A DNA stretch of 11,343 nt from an uncultured Sulfuricurvum sp. (GTDB lineage: Bacteria; Campylobacterota; Campylobacteria; Campylobacterales; Sulfurimonadaceae), in NCBI RefSeq assembly GCF_937936435.1, contig NZ_CALDDG010000085.1, positions 1-11,343 of the forward strand, given 5' to 3'. The translations under genes were made by a program, and so were the position numbers. Below, piece by piece: positions 1 through 6,685 of the stretch. Below the pieces are notes generated by a model that ran no database searches, was not told the origin of the DNA, and saw only the letters and a program-made list of their open reading frames with translations. Within the stretch, counting starts at the first letter, position 1. Every line of letters begins with the position of its first letter.

Positions 1-912
1 GCAACGTGCAAAAATGTCGATTACGTCTACCATTTTGAGGTCATATCGTAAATCCGGTTTGTCCGAACCGTACCATTCCATCGCATCGTTGTATTTGATA
101 CGGTTGAACGGTGTATGGATCTCATGACCTGCGGAGGCAAACATCCCGGTAATGAGCTCTTCGGCAACGCGAATGACGTCTTCTTGGTTACAAAAACTCA
201 TTTCAACGTCGATTTGCGTAAATTCCGGCTGGCGGTCTGCACGCAAATCTTCGTCGCGGAAACATTTTGCGATTTGGAAATAGCGGTCGAATCCGCCTAC
301 CATTAACAGTTGTTTAAACAATTGCGGTGATTGGGGAAGGGCGTAGAATTCCCCCTCATGAACACGGCTCGGGACGAGATAGTCGCGTGCTCCTTCCGGT
401 GTCGATTTGGTCAAGATAGGCGTTTCAACTTCCAAGAAACCTAGGCGGTCGAGGACATTGCGTGCCGCGATAGCCGCTTTTGAACGGAGTAAAAACGTAT
501 TGTACGATGACGGATTGCGCAAATCGAGATAGCGGTATTTTAATCGGGTCTCTTCGCCGACGCTATTGTCGCCGATAACGAACGGCACGGGCTCGGAACG
601 ATTCTCAATAATCAACTCTTGGACAACCACTTCGATTGCACCTGTTTTTAGACGCGGATTGACCAATCCTTCGCCACGTGCTCTGACGCGTCCTTTGGCA
701 ATCAATACGAATTCGTCGCGCACTTCGCTGGCCGTTTTATGCGCATGTGCATTGTCAGCCGGATCGCAGACGAGCTGGATCAATCCGCTCTTGTCGCGAA
801 GGTCGATAAATACGATCCCTCCATGGTCACGATAGCTGTTGGCCCATCCGCATAAGATGACCTCTTCGCCTACGTTCTGTTCATTTAAATCGGTACAAAA
901 ATGACTTCTCAA
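1..912 (-). CDS. aspS: Aspartyl-tRNA synthetase, N-terminal 304 residues (3' end outside window)
   Basis: Charges tRNA-Asp with aspartate in the cytoplasm; class II aminoacyl-tRNA synthetase. Translating the minus strand from 912 gives 304 codons open to the window edge; the family is usually about 585 residues, so roughly half is present. The N-terminal OB-fold anticodon-binding domain is seen (CGWANSYRDHGG, then FIDLRDKSGLIQLVCDP). The class II motif 2 region follows (FRDEDLRADRQPEFTQ), preceded by TPEGARDYLVPSR and LPQSPQLFKQLL, which are hallmark AspRS stretches. The start is a TTG at 912-910: it gives MRSHFCTDL, matching the N-terminus remembered for epsilonproteobacterial AspRS, and AGGA lies 7 nt upstream. 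No in-frame ATG offers that N-terminus. In epsilonproteobacteria the enzyme is often of the non-discriminating type that also charges tRNA-Asn; this cannot be decided here. It is a housekeeping neighbour, not part of the nif system. Confidence 0.95.
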   Translation of the reverse strand, partial: MRSHFCTDLNEQNVGEEVILCGWANSYRDHGGIVFIDLRDKSGLIQLVCDPADNAHAHKTASEVRDEFVLIAKGRVRARGEGLVNPRLKTGAIEVVVQELIIENRSEPVPFVIGDNSVGEETRLKYRYLDLRNPSSYNTFLLRSKAAIAARNVLDRLGFLEVETPILTKSTPEGARDYLVPSRVHEGEFYALPQSPQLFKQLLMVGGFDRYFQIAKCFRDEDLRADRQPEFTQIDVEMSFCNQEDVIRVAEELITGMFASAGHEIHTPFNRIKYNDAMEWYGSDKPDLRYDLKMVDVIDIFARC

Positions 913-940
913 AACAAAGTCCTTGTGAAAATTTTTTGCA

Positions 941-946
941 ATTATA
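941..946 (-). promoter_or_regulatory. Putative -10 box of aspS
   Basis: The minus strand reads TATAAT, placing a start about 20 nt before the TTG start codon of aspS. No convincing -35 box is visible, which is common for epsilonproteobacterial vegetative promoters. Based on sequence match and position only. Confidence 0.45.
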
Positions 947-1029
947 GCGGGAAGAAACTTTCGGTTTGATAATAGCGTGTAAGGCGGGAGTGATTGAGGA
1001 TTGTGAAATTGTTTAATAATGATGCAACA

Positions 1030-1056
1030 GCGATACTCCTCAGAGAGGAATATCGC
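1030..1056 (-). terminator. Stem-loop after the P-II gene, probable terminator
   Basis: Arms 1030-1041 and 1045-1056 pair over 12 positions with a 3-nt loop. The single non-Watson-Crick position is a C/A mismatch on the plus strand but a G-U wobble on the minus-strand transcript, so the hairpin is better formed in the P-II mRNA. It lies 13 nt past the P-II stop codon. The following run on that strand is only moderately U-rich, so termination efficiency is uncertain. The rest of 913-1068 holds only the aspS promoter. Confidence 0.5.
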
Positions 1057-1068
1057 AAAGAAAAGGGT

Positions 1069-1464
1069 TTAGCTCGAAGGGGTGTCTACCGCTGTGAAAA
1101 AAGTATTGCTTTTTGTCGTTGCACGAGGTATCGGTTGAGTTAAAGCCGATTCGTCTTTTTCTCCGGTTCGGATACGTTCGACTTCCAAGACAGGAGTAAT
1201 CCACATTTTACCTGCACCGTGTCCGAGGTCCTGTGTATGGGCGCGGATCGCTTCCATCGCAATTTCTTTGGTTTTATCGTTGGAAACAACGATAAAAAGC
1301 ATCACTTTCGGATATAAATCGGGCGCATTGTTTTTCTCCGCTATCCCCAGCGATCCTTTTCCTATGACTTCGGTGACGGTGACACCTTCAATTTCATTAT
1401 CAAAAAGTTCACGCAAGACGTCATTTAAACAATGTTTATTAAATACAGCAGTAATTTGGACCAT
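1069..1464 (-). CDS. P-II family nitrogen regulatory protein, divergent, nif-linked
   Basis: P-II proteins are trimeric sensors of ATP/ADP and 2-oxoglutarate that bind target enzymes through an exposed T-loop. This 131-residue protein keeps the core: a beta strand at 2-8, VTVTEVIGKG at 28-37, YPKVMLFIVV at 51-60, and RIRTGE at 97-102, the usual C-terminal nucleotide-contact arginines. The T-loop (about 35-53) is roughly five residues shorter than in E. coli GlnB. It has no equivalent of the QKGHTELYRGAEY stretch, so the uridylylated Tyr51 is absent. The B-loop is also altered (GHGAGK at 81-86). A tail of about 20 residues, rich in Ser/Thr, extends past the usual 112-residue length. The start ATG is preceded by AAAGGGGG at 6 nt. 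It is divergent from nifU. Likely role (inference): reporting nitrogen status to the nif system, possibly in the manner of NifI proteins. It is not standard glnB or glnK. Confidence 0.88.
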   Translation of the reverse strand: MVQITAVFNKHCLNDVLRELFDNEIEGVTVTEVIGKGSLGIAEKNNAPDLYPKVMLFIVVSNDKTKEIAMEAIRAHTQDLGHGAGKMWITPVLEVERIRTGEKDESALTQPIPRATTKSNTFFTAVDTPSS

Positions 1465-1493
1465 AACGGACCCCCTTTAATTTGTTACGAGTT

Positions 1494-1523
1494 ATTATAG
1501 ATTAATAGCGGCGTTCTGCGCAA
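1494..1523 (-). promoter_or_regulatory. Putative vegetative promoter of the P-II gene
   Basis: On the minus strand a perfect TATAAT (1499-1494) sits 18 nt after TTGCGC (1523-1518), a weak -35 box. The predicted start is about 22 nt before the P-II ATG. A second TATAAT (1543-1538) lies inside the inverted repeat at 1530-1548 and is an alternative, upstream promoter. Confidence 0.45.
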
Positions 1524-1529
1524 TAGCTC

Positions 1530-1548
1530 TTGTCTAAATTATAGACAA
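1530..1548. promoter_or_regulatory. Inverted repeat TTGTCTA-N5-TAGACAA, candidate operator or enhancer
   Basis: Perfect 7-bp arms flank AATTA. It contains TGT-N11-ACA, one base longer than the classical NifA upstream activator TGT-N10-ACA. It is centred about 110 bp before the TTGC of the nifU sigma-54-like promoter, a normal enhancer distance. On the minus strand it also contains TATAAT facing the P-II gene. Its core TCTAAATTATAGA recurs with one change before nifA (9318-9332). Confidence 0.5.
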
Positions 1549-1565
1549 AAATACAAAACTGCATC

Positions 1566-1608
1566 TTAAAATCGAGATAAACCTGCATATTTCATTCTCT
1601 GATTTTAA
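1566..1608. repeat. Imperfect long inverted repeat between candidate enhancer and nifU promoter
   Basis: TTAAAATCGAGA (1566-1577) pairs with 1596-1608 over 12 bp with one bulged T at 1600; the spacer is 18 nt. Its right arm on the minus strand (1604-1592) resembles an IHF site, AATCAG-N4-TGA against WATCAR-N4-TTR, with one mismatch. It lies where DNA bending would help an enhancer-bound activator reach sigma-54 polymerase. The function is inference. The remaining stretch 1609-1632 holds a short inverted repeat GACA-AAAA-TGTC (1614-1625). Confidence 0.3.
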
Positions 1609-1632
1609 AACACGACAAAAATGTCATACCTC

Positions 1633-1651
1633 TTGTAGAACACCATTTGCA
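1633..1651 (+). promoter_or_regulatory. Sigma-54-like promoter of the nifU operon
   Basis: The sequence is TTGTAGAACACCATTTGCA. The spacing GAAC-N5-TTGC fits the epsilonproteobacterial RpoN consensus (GGAAC-N5-TTGC), except that the first G of the -24 GG is A. The predicted start is about 12 nt past the TTGC, some 25 nt before the nifU ATG. The same 19-mer with three changed spacer bases lies before the peroxiredoxin gene (9392-9410), which strengthens the call. Confidence 0.65.
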
Positions 1652-1686
1652 TCAGTTCTGGCAATACACCCATGTAGGAGAAAACA

Positions 1687-2664
1687 ATGGCACGAGACAC
1701 GTTAATCGGTGGAGCATTATGGGAAGAGTACTCAACAGAAGTACAACGACGGATGAACGATCCTATCAATATGGGAGAGATTACACAAGAAGAAGCGGAT
1801 GAGGCAGACAAAAAACTGATCATCGCCGATTTCGGAGCAGAGAGCTGTGGAGATGCCGTACGATTGTATTGGATGATCGACCCAAAAAATGACGTTATCG
1901 TTAAAAGCCGTTTCAAAAGCTTCGGATGCGGTACTGCGATCGCAAGTTCGGACATGATGGCGGAACTCTGTATGGATAAAACCGTTGACGAAGCTTTGAA
2001 AATCACCAATATCGATGTCGAAAAAGCATTGCGTGACGACGAAGATATTCCGGCAGTACCTGGGCAAAAAATGCACTGTTCCGTAATGGCATACGACGTT
2101 ATCAAAAAAGCGGCATCGATCTATAAAGGTGTCGATATGTCAGAGTTCGAAACCGAATATATCGTATGCGAATGTGCACGCGTAAGCCTCGATACGCTTA
2201 AAGAGGTTATTCGTCTTAATAAACTCGAAAGCATTGAACAAATTACCGATTATACAAAGGCAGGCGGTTTCTGTAAATCATGTATTAAACCGGGCGGCCA
2301 TGAGAAAAAAGATGTTTATCTAGTGGATATGCTTGCGGAAATCACGGCTGAACTTCAAAAAGAAGCGATCAGCAAAAAAATCAAAGAGGCAAAAGGGGAC
2401 GGTAACTTCAATGCAATGAGTTTGGTTCAAAAACTCCGCAGCATCGAATCGATCCTTGAAGAGTATATCCGTCCTACGCTTAAAGCCGATAACGGCGATG
2501 TCGAAGTCATCGATTTGAAAGATGTCGAAGACGGACATGAGCTCTATATCCAATATAAAGGGGAGTGTATGAGTTGTTCGATGAATACGACGACAACGCT
2601 TGCCGGTATGCAGGATATGCTAAACTTCAAACTCAAAGCCAATTTGCGAGTGATGGTGGTCTAA
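1687..2664 (+). CDS. nifU: NifU, Fe-S cluster assembly scaffold
   Basis: Scaffold protein that builds Fe-S clusters with sulfur from the cysteine desulfurase NifS and passes them to nitrogenase components. All three modules are present in 325 residues. The N-terminal IscU-like domain has C54, D56, C81 and C131. The central permanent [2Fe-2S] domain has C161, C163, C196 and C199. The C-terminal NifU domain has the CxxC pair C294/C297. The nine cysteines match those of Azotobacter NifU in order. The N-terminus is about 19 residues longer, as in the Helicobacter homologue. The ATG start has TAGGAG 6 nt upstream. It is first in an operon behind a sigma-54-like promoter, divergent from the P-II gene. 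Its stop TAA shares its last A with the next ATG. Helicobacter uses a similar NifU as its general scaffold; the promoter and neighbours here favour a nif-dedicated copy. No nifS is visible. Confidence 0.95.
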   Translation: MARDTLIGGALWEEYSTEVQRRMNDPINMGEITQEEADEADKKLIIADFGAESCGDAVRLYWMIDPKNDVIVKSRFKSFGCGTAIASSDMMAELCMDKTVDEALKITNIDVEKALRDDEDIPAVPGQKMHCSVMAYDVIKKAASIYKGVDMSEFETEYIVCECARVSLDTLKEVIRLNKLESIEQITDYTKAGGFCKSCIKPGGHEKKDVYLVDMLAEITAELQKEAISKKIKEAKGDGNFNAMSLVQKLRSIESILEEYIRPTLKADNGDVEVIDLKDVEDGHELYIQYKGECMSCSMNTTTTLAGMQDMLNFKLKANLRVMVV

Positions 2665-3785
2665 TGTCGTATGCGACTAAAGATGGAACATTTCGGTATC
2701 TCAAAAAATTCGGTAAATATTCAAAAGATTTTTACCGTTTTAACGGAGAGCTATTTTTCCCGTCGTTAGGGATCGGTACTTATAAGCCTGAGCCGTATAA
2801 AGAGGATAACTATATTATCAACTTTACCGAGGCGATCAAAACGGCATTACGCAACGGTATCAATCTGATCGATACGGCTATCAACTACCGCTACCAAATG
2901 AGCGAACGTGAGATTGCCGAAGCATTGAGCGAGATGTTTAAAAACGGCGAAATAAAACGCGATGAGATCATCATCGCCTCCAAAGCCGGATTTATTCCTC
3001 TGGATTTCCCGTTTCCGGAAAATCCTTACGGCTGGATCGAAGAGACGATAGTCGGTACCGGTTTAGCCACGAAAGAGGAGATTGTCATCGATCAACATTG
3101 CATGACACCTTCTTATTTACGCTGGAGTTGCGAACAGTCTCTTAAAAATCTTGAAATCGATACAATCGATATCTTTTTTCTCCATAATCCCGAGACACAA
3201 TTGGGGTATGTGGATCAAGAGACGTTTTATGAGCGTATCGAAGCAGCCTTTAAGCTCTTTGAAGAGTTGATTTCGGAGAAGAAAATCGGTGCGTACGGGA
3301 TAGCCGCATGGAACGGATTTTTGTACGAAGAAGAACATACAGAATATGTTTCGCTGTCTAAAGTCGTGGAGATCGCACGCAAAGTGGGCGGTGAAAATCA
3401 CGGCTTTAAATATCTGCAAAGTCCATTCAATCTTGCCAAACCGCATTCATACGGCTATCAAAACCAAAAATGCGACGACGGATTGTATTATCCTTTGATG
3501 CACGCTTGTGCACGTTACGGTCTCACTTATATCGGATCATCACCGCTGTTGCAAAAAAATTTATTTAAGCGCCCTTTTGCACCAAAAGTAGGTGAGTTGA
3601 TGGGAACATCCGATTTGACCGATGTGGCAAGCGCATTGCAGTTTGCACGGAGTGCGGGAGCGATTAGTGCCGTATTCGGTGCAGTAGAGCCCGCACATGT
3701 TATCGACAATACAATTTTGGCATATTTGCCGGATGCATCAGGACAGGCGGTTGAAGCATTGATGAAAGACGCGTATGCTATATGA
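2664..3785 (+). CDS. Aldo/keto reductase in the nif operon
   Basis: Predicted cytosolic NAD(P)H-dependent oxidoreductase of the aldo/keto reductase TIM-barrel family; substrate unknown. It has 373 residues counting from the ATG that overlaps the nifU stop by one base (TAATG). An earlier in-frame ATG at 2565 lies inside nifU and is unlikely. The catalytic tetrad can be read: D70 and Y75 in NLIDTAINYRYQMSE, K107 in IIIASKAGF, and H174 in DIFFLHNPE. The C-terminal half keeps the order of a complete barrel, ending in a GAISAVFGAVEP stretch typical of the cofactor phosphate-binding end. It is longer than the usual 280-330 residues; extra length lies at the N-terminus (about 1-30) and around 112-148. 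One-base overlap with nifU and 11-nt overlap with the flavoprotein gene indicate translational coupling. The role in nitrogen fixation is unknown; the position in the operon is the only functional hint. Confidence 0.85.
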   Translation: MSYATKDGTFRYLKKFGKYSKDFYRFNGELFFPSLGIGTYKPEPYKEDNYIINFTEAIKTALRNGINLIDTAINYRYQMSEREIAEALSEMFKNGEIKRDEIIIASKAGFIPLDFPFPENPYGWIEETIVGTGLATKEEIVIDQHCMTPSYLRWSCEQSLKNLEIDTIDIFFLHNPETQLGYVDQETFYERIEAAFKLFEELISEKKIGAYGIAAWNGFLYEEEHTEYVSLSKVVEIARKVGGENHGFKYLQSPFNLAKPHSYGYQNQKCDDGLYYPLMHACARYGLTYIGSSPLLQKNLFKRPFAPKVGELMGTSDLTDVASALQFARSAGAISAVFGAVEPAHVIDNTILAYLPDASGQAVEALMKDAYAI

Positions 3786-5433
3786 CGTTATTGTAGTCGG
3801 TAGCGGTATATCGGGTTTATATGCGGCATTGTATGCCAAACGTGCAGGACTGCACGTCGCATTGATTTGTAAAAGCAATCCGCTGCGTTCAAACTCTGCA
3901 GTTGCATCGGGAGGTATCAATGCCGTGCTGAAGACAACGGCAGATGATACATGCGACCACCATATCCAAGATACGCTTGATGGAGCGGATAAATTGGCAC
4001 GTCCAAGTGCCGTTTCGGCGATGGTCAAAGGGGCAGAAGAGATTATCGACGAGCTCATCGCAATGGGTGTTGCTTTTGACTGTCGAGATAACGGAGAGGT
4101 TGCCCAACGTCCATTCGGCGGAACATCGGCTAAACGTACCTGTTATATCGCAGATAAAACAGGAAGCGCATTGACTCAGACTCTATTTACCCAGTGCCGT
4201 AAAGAGGGTGTTGAAATATTCCCGAATTACGTGATGTTGGGGATTGCCACGTTTAATGAGAAACTTTCCGGAATAACGATACTGCGTCGTAAAGATTCTC
4301 ATGTCATTGCGTTTGCCTGTAAATCGTTAGTCCTGGCCGGTGGCGGATTCGCCGGAATCTATCGCGGACATTCGACAAATTCCCAAGAATCCAGCGGCGA
4401 TATGCTGGCGATTGCCTTAAGAGCCAAAATGCGTCTGGCAAATATGGAGTTCGTGCAGTTTCATCCGACGACGCTTCTGAACAGCGGCGCTTTGATCAGC
4501 GAAGCGGCACGTGGGGAAGGGGCTTATATCGTCGATGAAAACGGAGAACGTTTTACCGATGAACTGCAGACGCGTGACAAGCTCTCCCGGGAGATCGTTT
4601 TGCATCAGCTTGCCGGACATACGGTCTACCTCGATTTCCGTCATCTGGGCGAAGAACTCATCAATAAAAAACTCCCCTCAGCACGTAAACATGCCCTAAA
4701 CGGAGCCGGAATTGATATTTTAACCGAATTGCTTCCGATTACCCCATCGGCCCATTATACGATGGGAGGGATTTGGAGCCGTAACGATACCTCGACCGAT
4801 ATCGACAATCTGTTCGTCTGCGGCGAGTGCGCTTATAGCGGTGTTCACGGTGCCAATCGCTTGGGTGGTAACAGTCTGCTGGAAGCGGCATATTTCGGAC
4901 GTGTTGCCGGTATCGAAGCGGCACGTGCGGCAAAAAAAGGGGAGTTTCATCCGATAGATTATGCGTTGGTCGATAAAGAGTCGCGTTATGTCGAGATGAT
5001 CCTCGAGGGTGAGAGCCGTTTTAACATCAATACCATGCGCCGTAATCTGGGCAATAACCTCTATAAAAATGCGGGGGTTTTTCGAAATCACGACTCTTTA
5101 GCCAATGCTTTGGAATACATCCACTATCTGATGAAGATGTCGTCCGGATTATGCTGTGTCAACAAAGAACGCAGCGATAATGTCGAGTTGATCTCTATTA
5201 TCGAATTCAGAAACTCTTTGACGGTAGCCGAGGCAATGGTTATGAGCGCTTTGGCGCGTGAAGAGAGCCGCGGGGTACACTATCGGGATGATTTCCCCGA
5301 AAAAGATGAAAAAAACTATCAAGTCGATACAATAATACGTCGACTGGCAGGGACTTTTCTGCGAATCAGTTTTGAAGGTCATCTCTCATCGGATTGGTGG
5401 CATCGGATTAGACAGTTTTTTCACACACGTTAG
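3775..5433 (+). CDS. Soluble FAD-dependent fumarate reductase / succinate dehydrogenase-type flavoprotein
   Basis: A 552-residue member of the family holding FrdA, SdhA, L-aspartate oxidase and flavocytochrome c. The FAD-binding GSGISG is at 9-14. Active-site elements are in order: H230 (HPTTL), R246 (EAARGEG), R268 (TRDKLS, the proton-donor arginine position of fumarate reductases), H327 (SAHYTMGG) and R362 (GANRLGGNS). The C-terminal helical domain ends in ESRGVHYRDDFP. The histidine that covalently holds FAD in FrdA/SdhA is replaced by N40 (RSNSAVASGG), so FAD is probably non-covalent. The region 112-130 (PFGGTSAKRT then ADKTG) is FrdA-like and lacks the EGGH motif of L-aspartate oxidase, so NadB is less likely. 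No signal peptide, heme motif or membrane segment is seen, and no Fe-S subunit follows. It overlaps the aldo/keto reductase by 11 nt. The electron partner and substrate are unknown. Confidence 0.85.
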   Translation: MLYDVIVVGSGISGLYAALYAKRAGLHVALICKSNPLRSNSAVASGGINAVLKTTADDTCDHHIQDTLDGADKLARPSAVSAMVKGAEEIIDELIAMGVAFDCRDNGEVAQRPFGGTSAKRTCYIADKTGSALTQTLFTQCRKEGVEIFPNYVMLGIATFNEKLSGITILRRKDSHVIAFACKSLVLAGGGFAGIYRGHSTNSQESSGDMLAIALRAKMRLANMEFVQFHPTTLLNSGALISEAARGEGAYIVDENGERFTDELQTRDKLSREIVLHQLAGHTVYLDFRHLGEELINKKLPSARKHALNGAGIDILTELLPITPSAHYTMGGIWSRNDTSTDIDNLFVCGECAYSGVHGANRLGGNSLLEAAYFGRVAGIEAARAAKKGEFHPIDYALVDKESRYVEMILEGESRFNINTMRRNLGNNLYKNAGVFRNHDSLANALEYIHYLMKMSSGLCCVNKERSDNVELISIIEFRNSLTVAEAMVMSALAREESRGVHYRDDFPEKDEKNYQVDTIIRRLAGTFLRISFEGHLSSDWWHRIRQFFHTR

Positions 5434-5438
5434 TGTGA
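5421..5438 (+). repeat. Stem-loop spanning the flavoprotein stop codon
   Basis: TCACAC and GTGTGA form a perfect 6-bp inverted repeat with a 6-nt loop, with the TAG stop at 5431-5433 partly inside it. A palindrome ATGAATTCAT (5438-5447) follows directly. No T-run follows, so this is more likely an mRNA processing or stability element in the gap before nifT than a terminator. Confidence 0.35.
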
Positions 5439-5471
5439 TGAATTCATACCATCAAATTTAAAGGAGTGTTA

Positions 5472-5684
5472 ATGGCAAAAGTTATGTTACGTTACGATTC
5501 AAAGGGTGCAATCTCTTTCTATGTTGCAAAAAAAGGTATGGAAGAGACTATTATGAGCTCTGAATTCGATACCGAAGAAAAATGGGGCGGTGAAGTAAAA
5601 CTCAGCAACGGCGAAACATGGTTTATTGATCCATGTGTAAAAAAATTCCCGATCGAAGTCATGGCAAAACGGATCGACGACTAA
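5472..5684 (+). CDS. nifT: NifT/FixU family small protein
   Basis: A 70-residue protein matching the NifT/FixU pattern as remembered: start KVMLRYDSKG, then FYVAKKGMEE, then the hallmark WGGEVKLSNGE at 39-49, ending in PIEVMAKRI. NifT is a conserved nif-cluster protein of unknown biochemical role and is not essential where tested in other diazotrophs. The ATG at 5472 is chosen over the upstream GTG at 5466, because AAGGAG (5461-5466) lies 5 nt before the ATG and overlaps that GTG. It follows the flavoprotein gene by 38 nt containing a stem-loop and is followed by a terminator, making it the last gene of the nifU operon. This is the best in-window proof that the operon serves nitrogen fixation and not general Fe-S assembly. 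Confidence 0.88.
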   Translation: MAKVMLRYDSKGAISFYVAKKGMEETIMSSEFDTEEKWGGEVKLSNGETWFIDPCVKKFPIEVMAKRIDD

Positions 5685-5695
5685 ATTTTAATGCT

Positions 5696-5725
5696 GCCTG
5701 TCTTTTCCATGGACAGGTGTTTTTC
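5696..5725 (+). terminator. Rho-independent terminator after nifT
   Basis: CCTGTC (5697-5702) pairs with GACAGG (5712-5717) around a 9-nt loop; a further G-U pair at the base is possible. A T-rich run begins at 5718-5724. It lies 12 nt past the nifT stop and probably closes the nifU operon. Confidence 0.65.
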
Positions 5726-5811
5726 TCTATTCTTATCCATTATCTCCCTAAAAAATATTATTGGCAAATTTTTTTCGTTTATTGGCGGAATTTTACAAGA
5801 CTTTTTCGCAT

Positions 5812-5842
5812 TCGTACTTTATGATTAGCGCAATCATAAGGA
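5812..5842 (+). promoter_or_regulatory. Putative promoter of the AraC-type gene with overlapping inverted repeat
   Basis: TTATGATT (5819-5826) and AATCATAA (5832-5839) are perfect 8-bp arms around AGCGC. The left arm includes TATGAT, a likely -10 box, and the right arm runs into the ribosome binding site AAGGA (5838-5842), 8 nt before the ATG. The symmetry may be an operator, perhaps for self-control by the AraC-type protein, or an RNA hairpin hiding the ribosome site. The upstream stretch 5726-5811 is AT-rich and carries two copies of TTATTGGC (about 5758 and 5779); nothing else was seen there. Confidence 0.4.
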
Positions 5843-5850
5843 TTTGATGA

Positions 5851-6678
5851 ATGAATATTGTTTGCTATGAAAGCCCCTCAATCGATTCAGTTTACCATGT
5901 CACAACACAGACGTATACAGAGAACCATTATTTTGAGTTTACAGGTGCTCCATCCATTAATGAACATATTATCATTAACGATAATTGTGCTCTTATTAGT
6001 TTTGAAATTGACGGTAAGATCTACGAATACGACGGAGATTTGGTTTGCGGTAAATTTACCCATGTTCCCAAAATAAAAATTATTTTTAAAGACACAAATA
6101 AAAAACTGCTGATCATCCGTGTCACGTCGTGCGGTCTTTTCAGTTTGACGGATATGCCGGTTTCATCCATCGTTAATAGTGTATTACCCGGATCGATTGT
6201 CAATTTTGAAATGGAAATCGAGAACGAACAAGATAGATGTATCCGCTTTGTCGATCTCGATAATGAGAAAATATGTAAAGATAAATCGTATTGCATTACA
6301 CATGACATAATCCGGTATGTTCATGATAACTTCACCCATCTGCCGACAAATGCTACAAAGGAGATTGCTCAGAAGTTTGCTATCTCGGAAAGTTCGTTGC
6401 GCCGATACTTTAAAAAGTATCTTGGTATCAATCTTTCGACCTATATTATGACGATAAAACGTAAAAAGATGGTCAAAGCAATTTTCGAAGAGAATTATGA
6501 CTCATTGATCGTCCGTGAAAACGGATATTACGACCAGTCTCATTTTTTGAATGATTTTAAACGCATTTACGGTGTCCCTTTGAAACAATACGCAAAAGAA
6601 TTGCGCCTGATGAAAAAAAGGGAACCTGAACTGATGCAGTTTTTATATCACTGCAATATCGAAAGCAATTTGGAATGA
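5851..6678 (+). CDS. AraC-family transcriptional regulator
   Basis: Predicted DNA-binding regulator, 275 residues. The C-terminal AraC module carries two helix-turn-helices. The first is about 169-199 (KEIAQKFAISESSLRRYFKK, then GINLSTYI). The second is about 208-247, with the family signature NGYYDQSHFLNDFKRIYGVP. The N-terminal 150 residues are beta-rich with scattered cysteines (5, 46, 66, 94, 130, 142, 148) and probably form the sensor or dimerisation part; I do not recognise a specific ligand. The ATG is supported by AAGGA 8 nt upstream. It begins a two-gene unit with the diguanylate cyclase 7 nt downstream, behind its own promoter and after the nifT terminator. The target is unknown; the inverted repeat over its own promoter is a candidate. 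The link to nitrogen fixation rests on position between nifT and nifA only. Confidence 0.85.
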   Translation: MNIVCYESPSIDSVYHVTTQTYTENHYFEFTGAPSINEHIIINDNCALISFEIDGKIYEYDGDLVCGKFTHVPKIKIIFKDTNKKLLIIRVTSCGLFSLTDMPVSSIVNSVLPGSIVNFEMEIENEQDRCIRFVDLDNEKICKDKSYCITHDIIRYVHDNFTHLPTNATKEIAQKFAISESSLRRYFKKYLGINLSTYIMTIKRKKMVKAIFEENYDSLIVRENGYYDQSHFLNDFKRIYGVPLKQYAKELRLMKKREPELMQFLYHCNIESNLE

Positions 6679-6685
6679 GCTCTTT

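Noticed and set aside
115..835. Plus-strand open frames inside the first 900 bases
   Set aside because: They are antisense to aspS, which is clearly coding on the minus strand, and their translations resemble no family.
1614..1625. GACA-AAAA-TGTC as a separate operator
   Set aside because: It has four-base arms in AT-rich DNA and no second copy was found; too weak to call alone.
2565..2663. Longer start for the aldo/keto reductase at ATG 2565
   Set aside because: It would overlap nifU by about 100 nt, adds unrelated residues and ignores the typical TAATG coupling at 2664.
3775..5433. L-aspartate oxidase (NadB) for NAD synthesis
   Set aside because: The overall fold fits, but the substrate-specific EGGH region of NadB is replaced by an FrdA-like PFGGTSAKRT stretch. 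No nadA or nadC is next to it, so only a fumarate reductase-type flavoprotein is called.
5758..5786. TTATTGGC direct repeats upstream of the AraC-type gene as an attachment or CRISPR-like repeat
   Set aside because: There are only two short copies in AT-rich DNA with no integrase or cas gene; probably chance or a weak regulator site.
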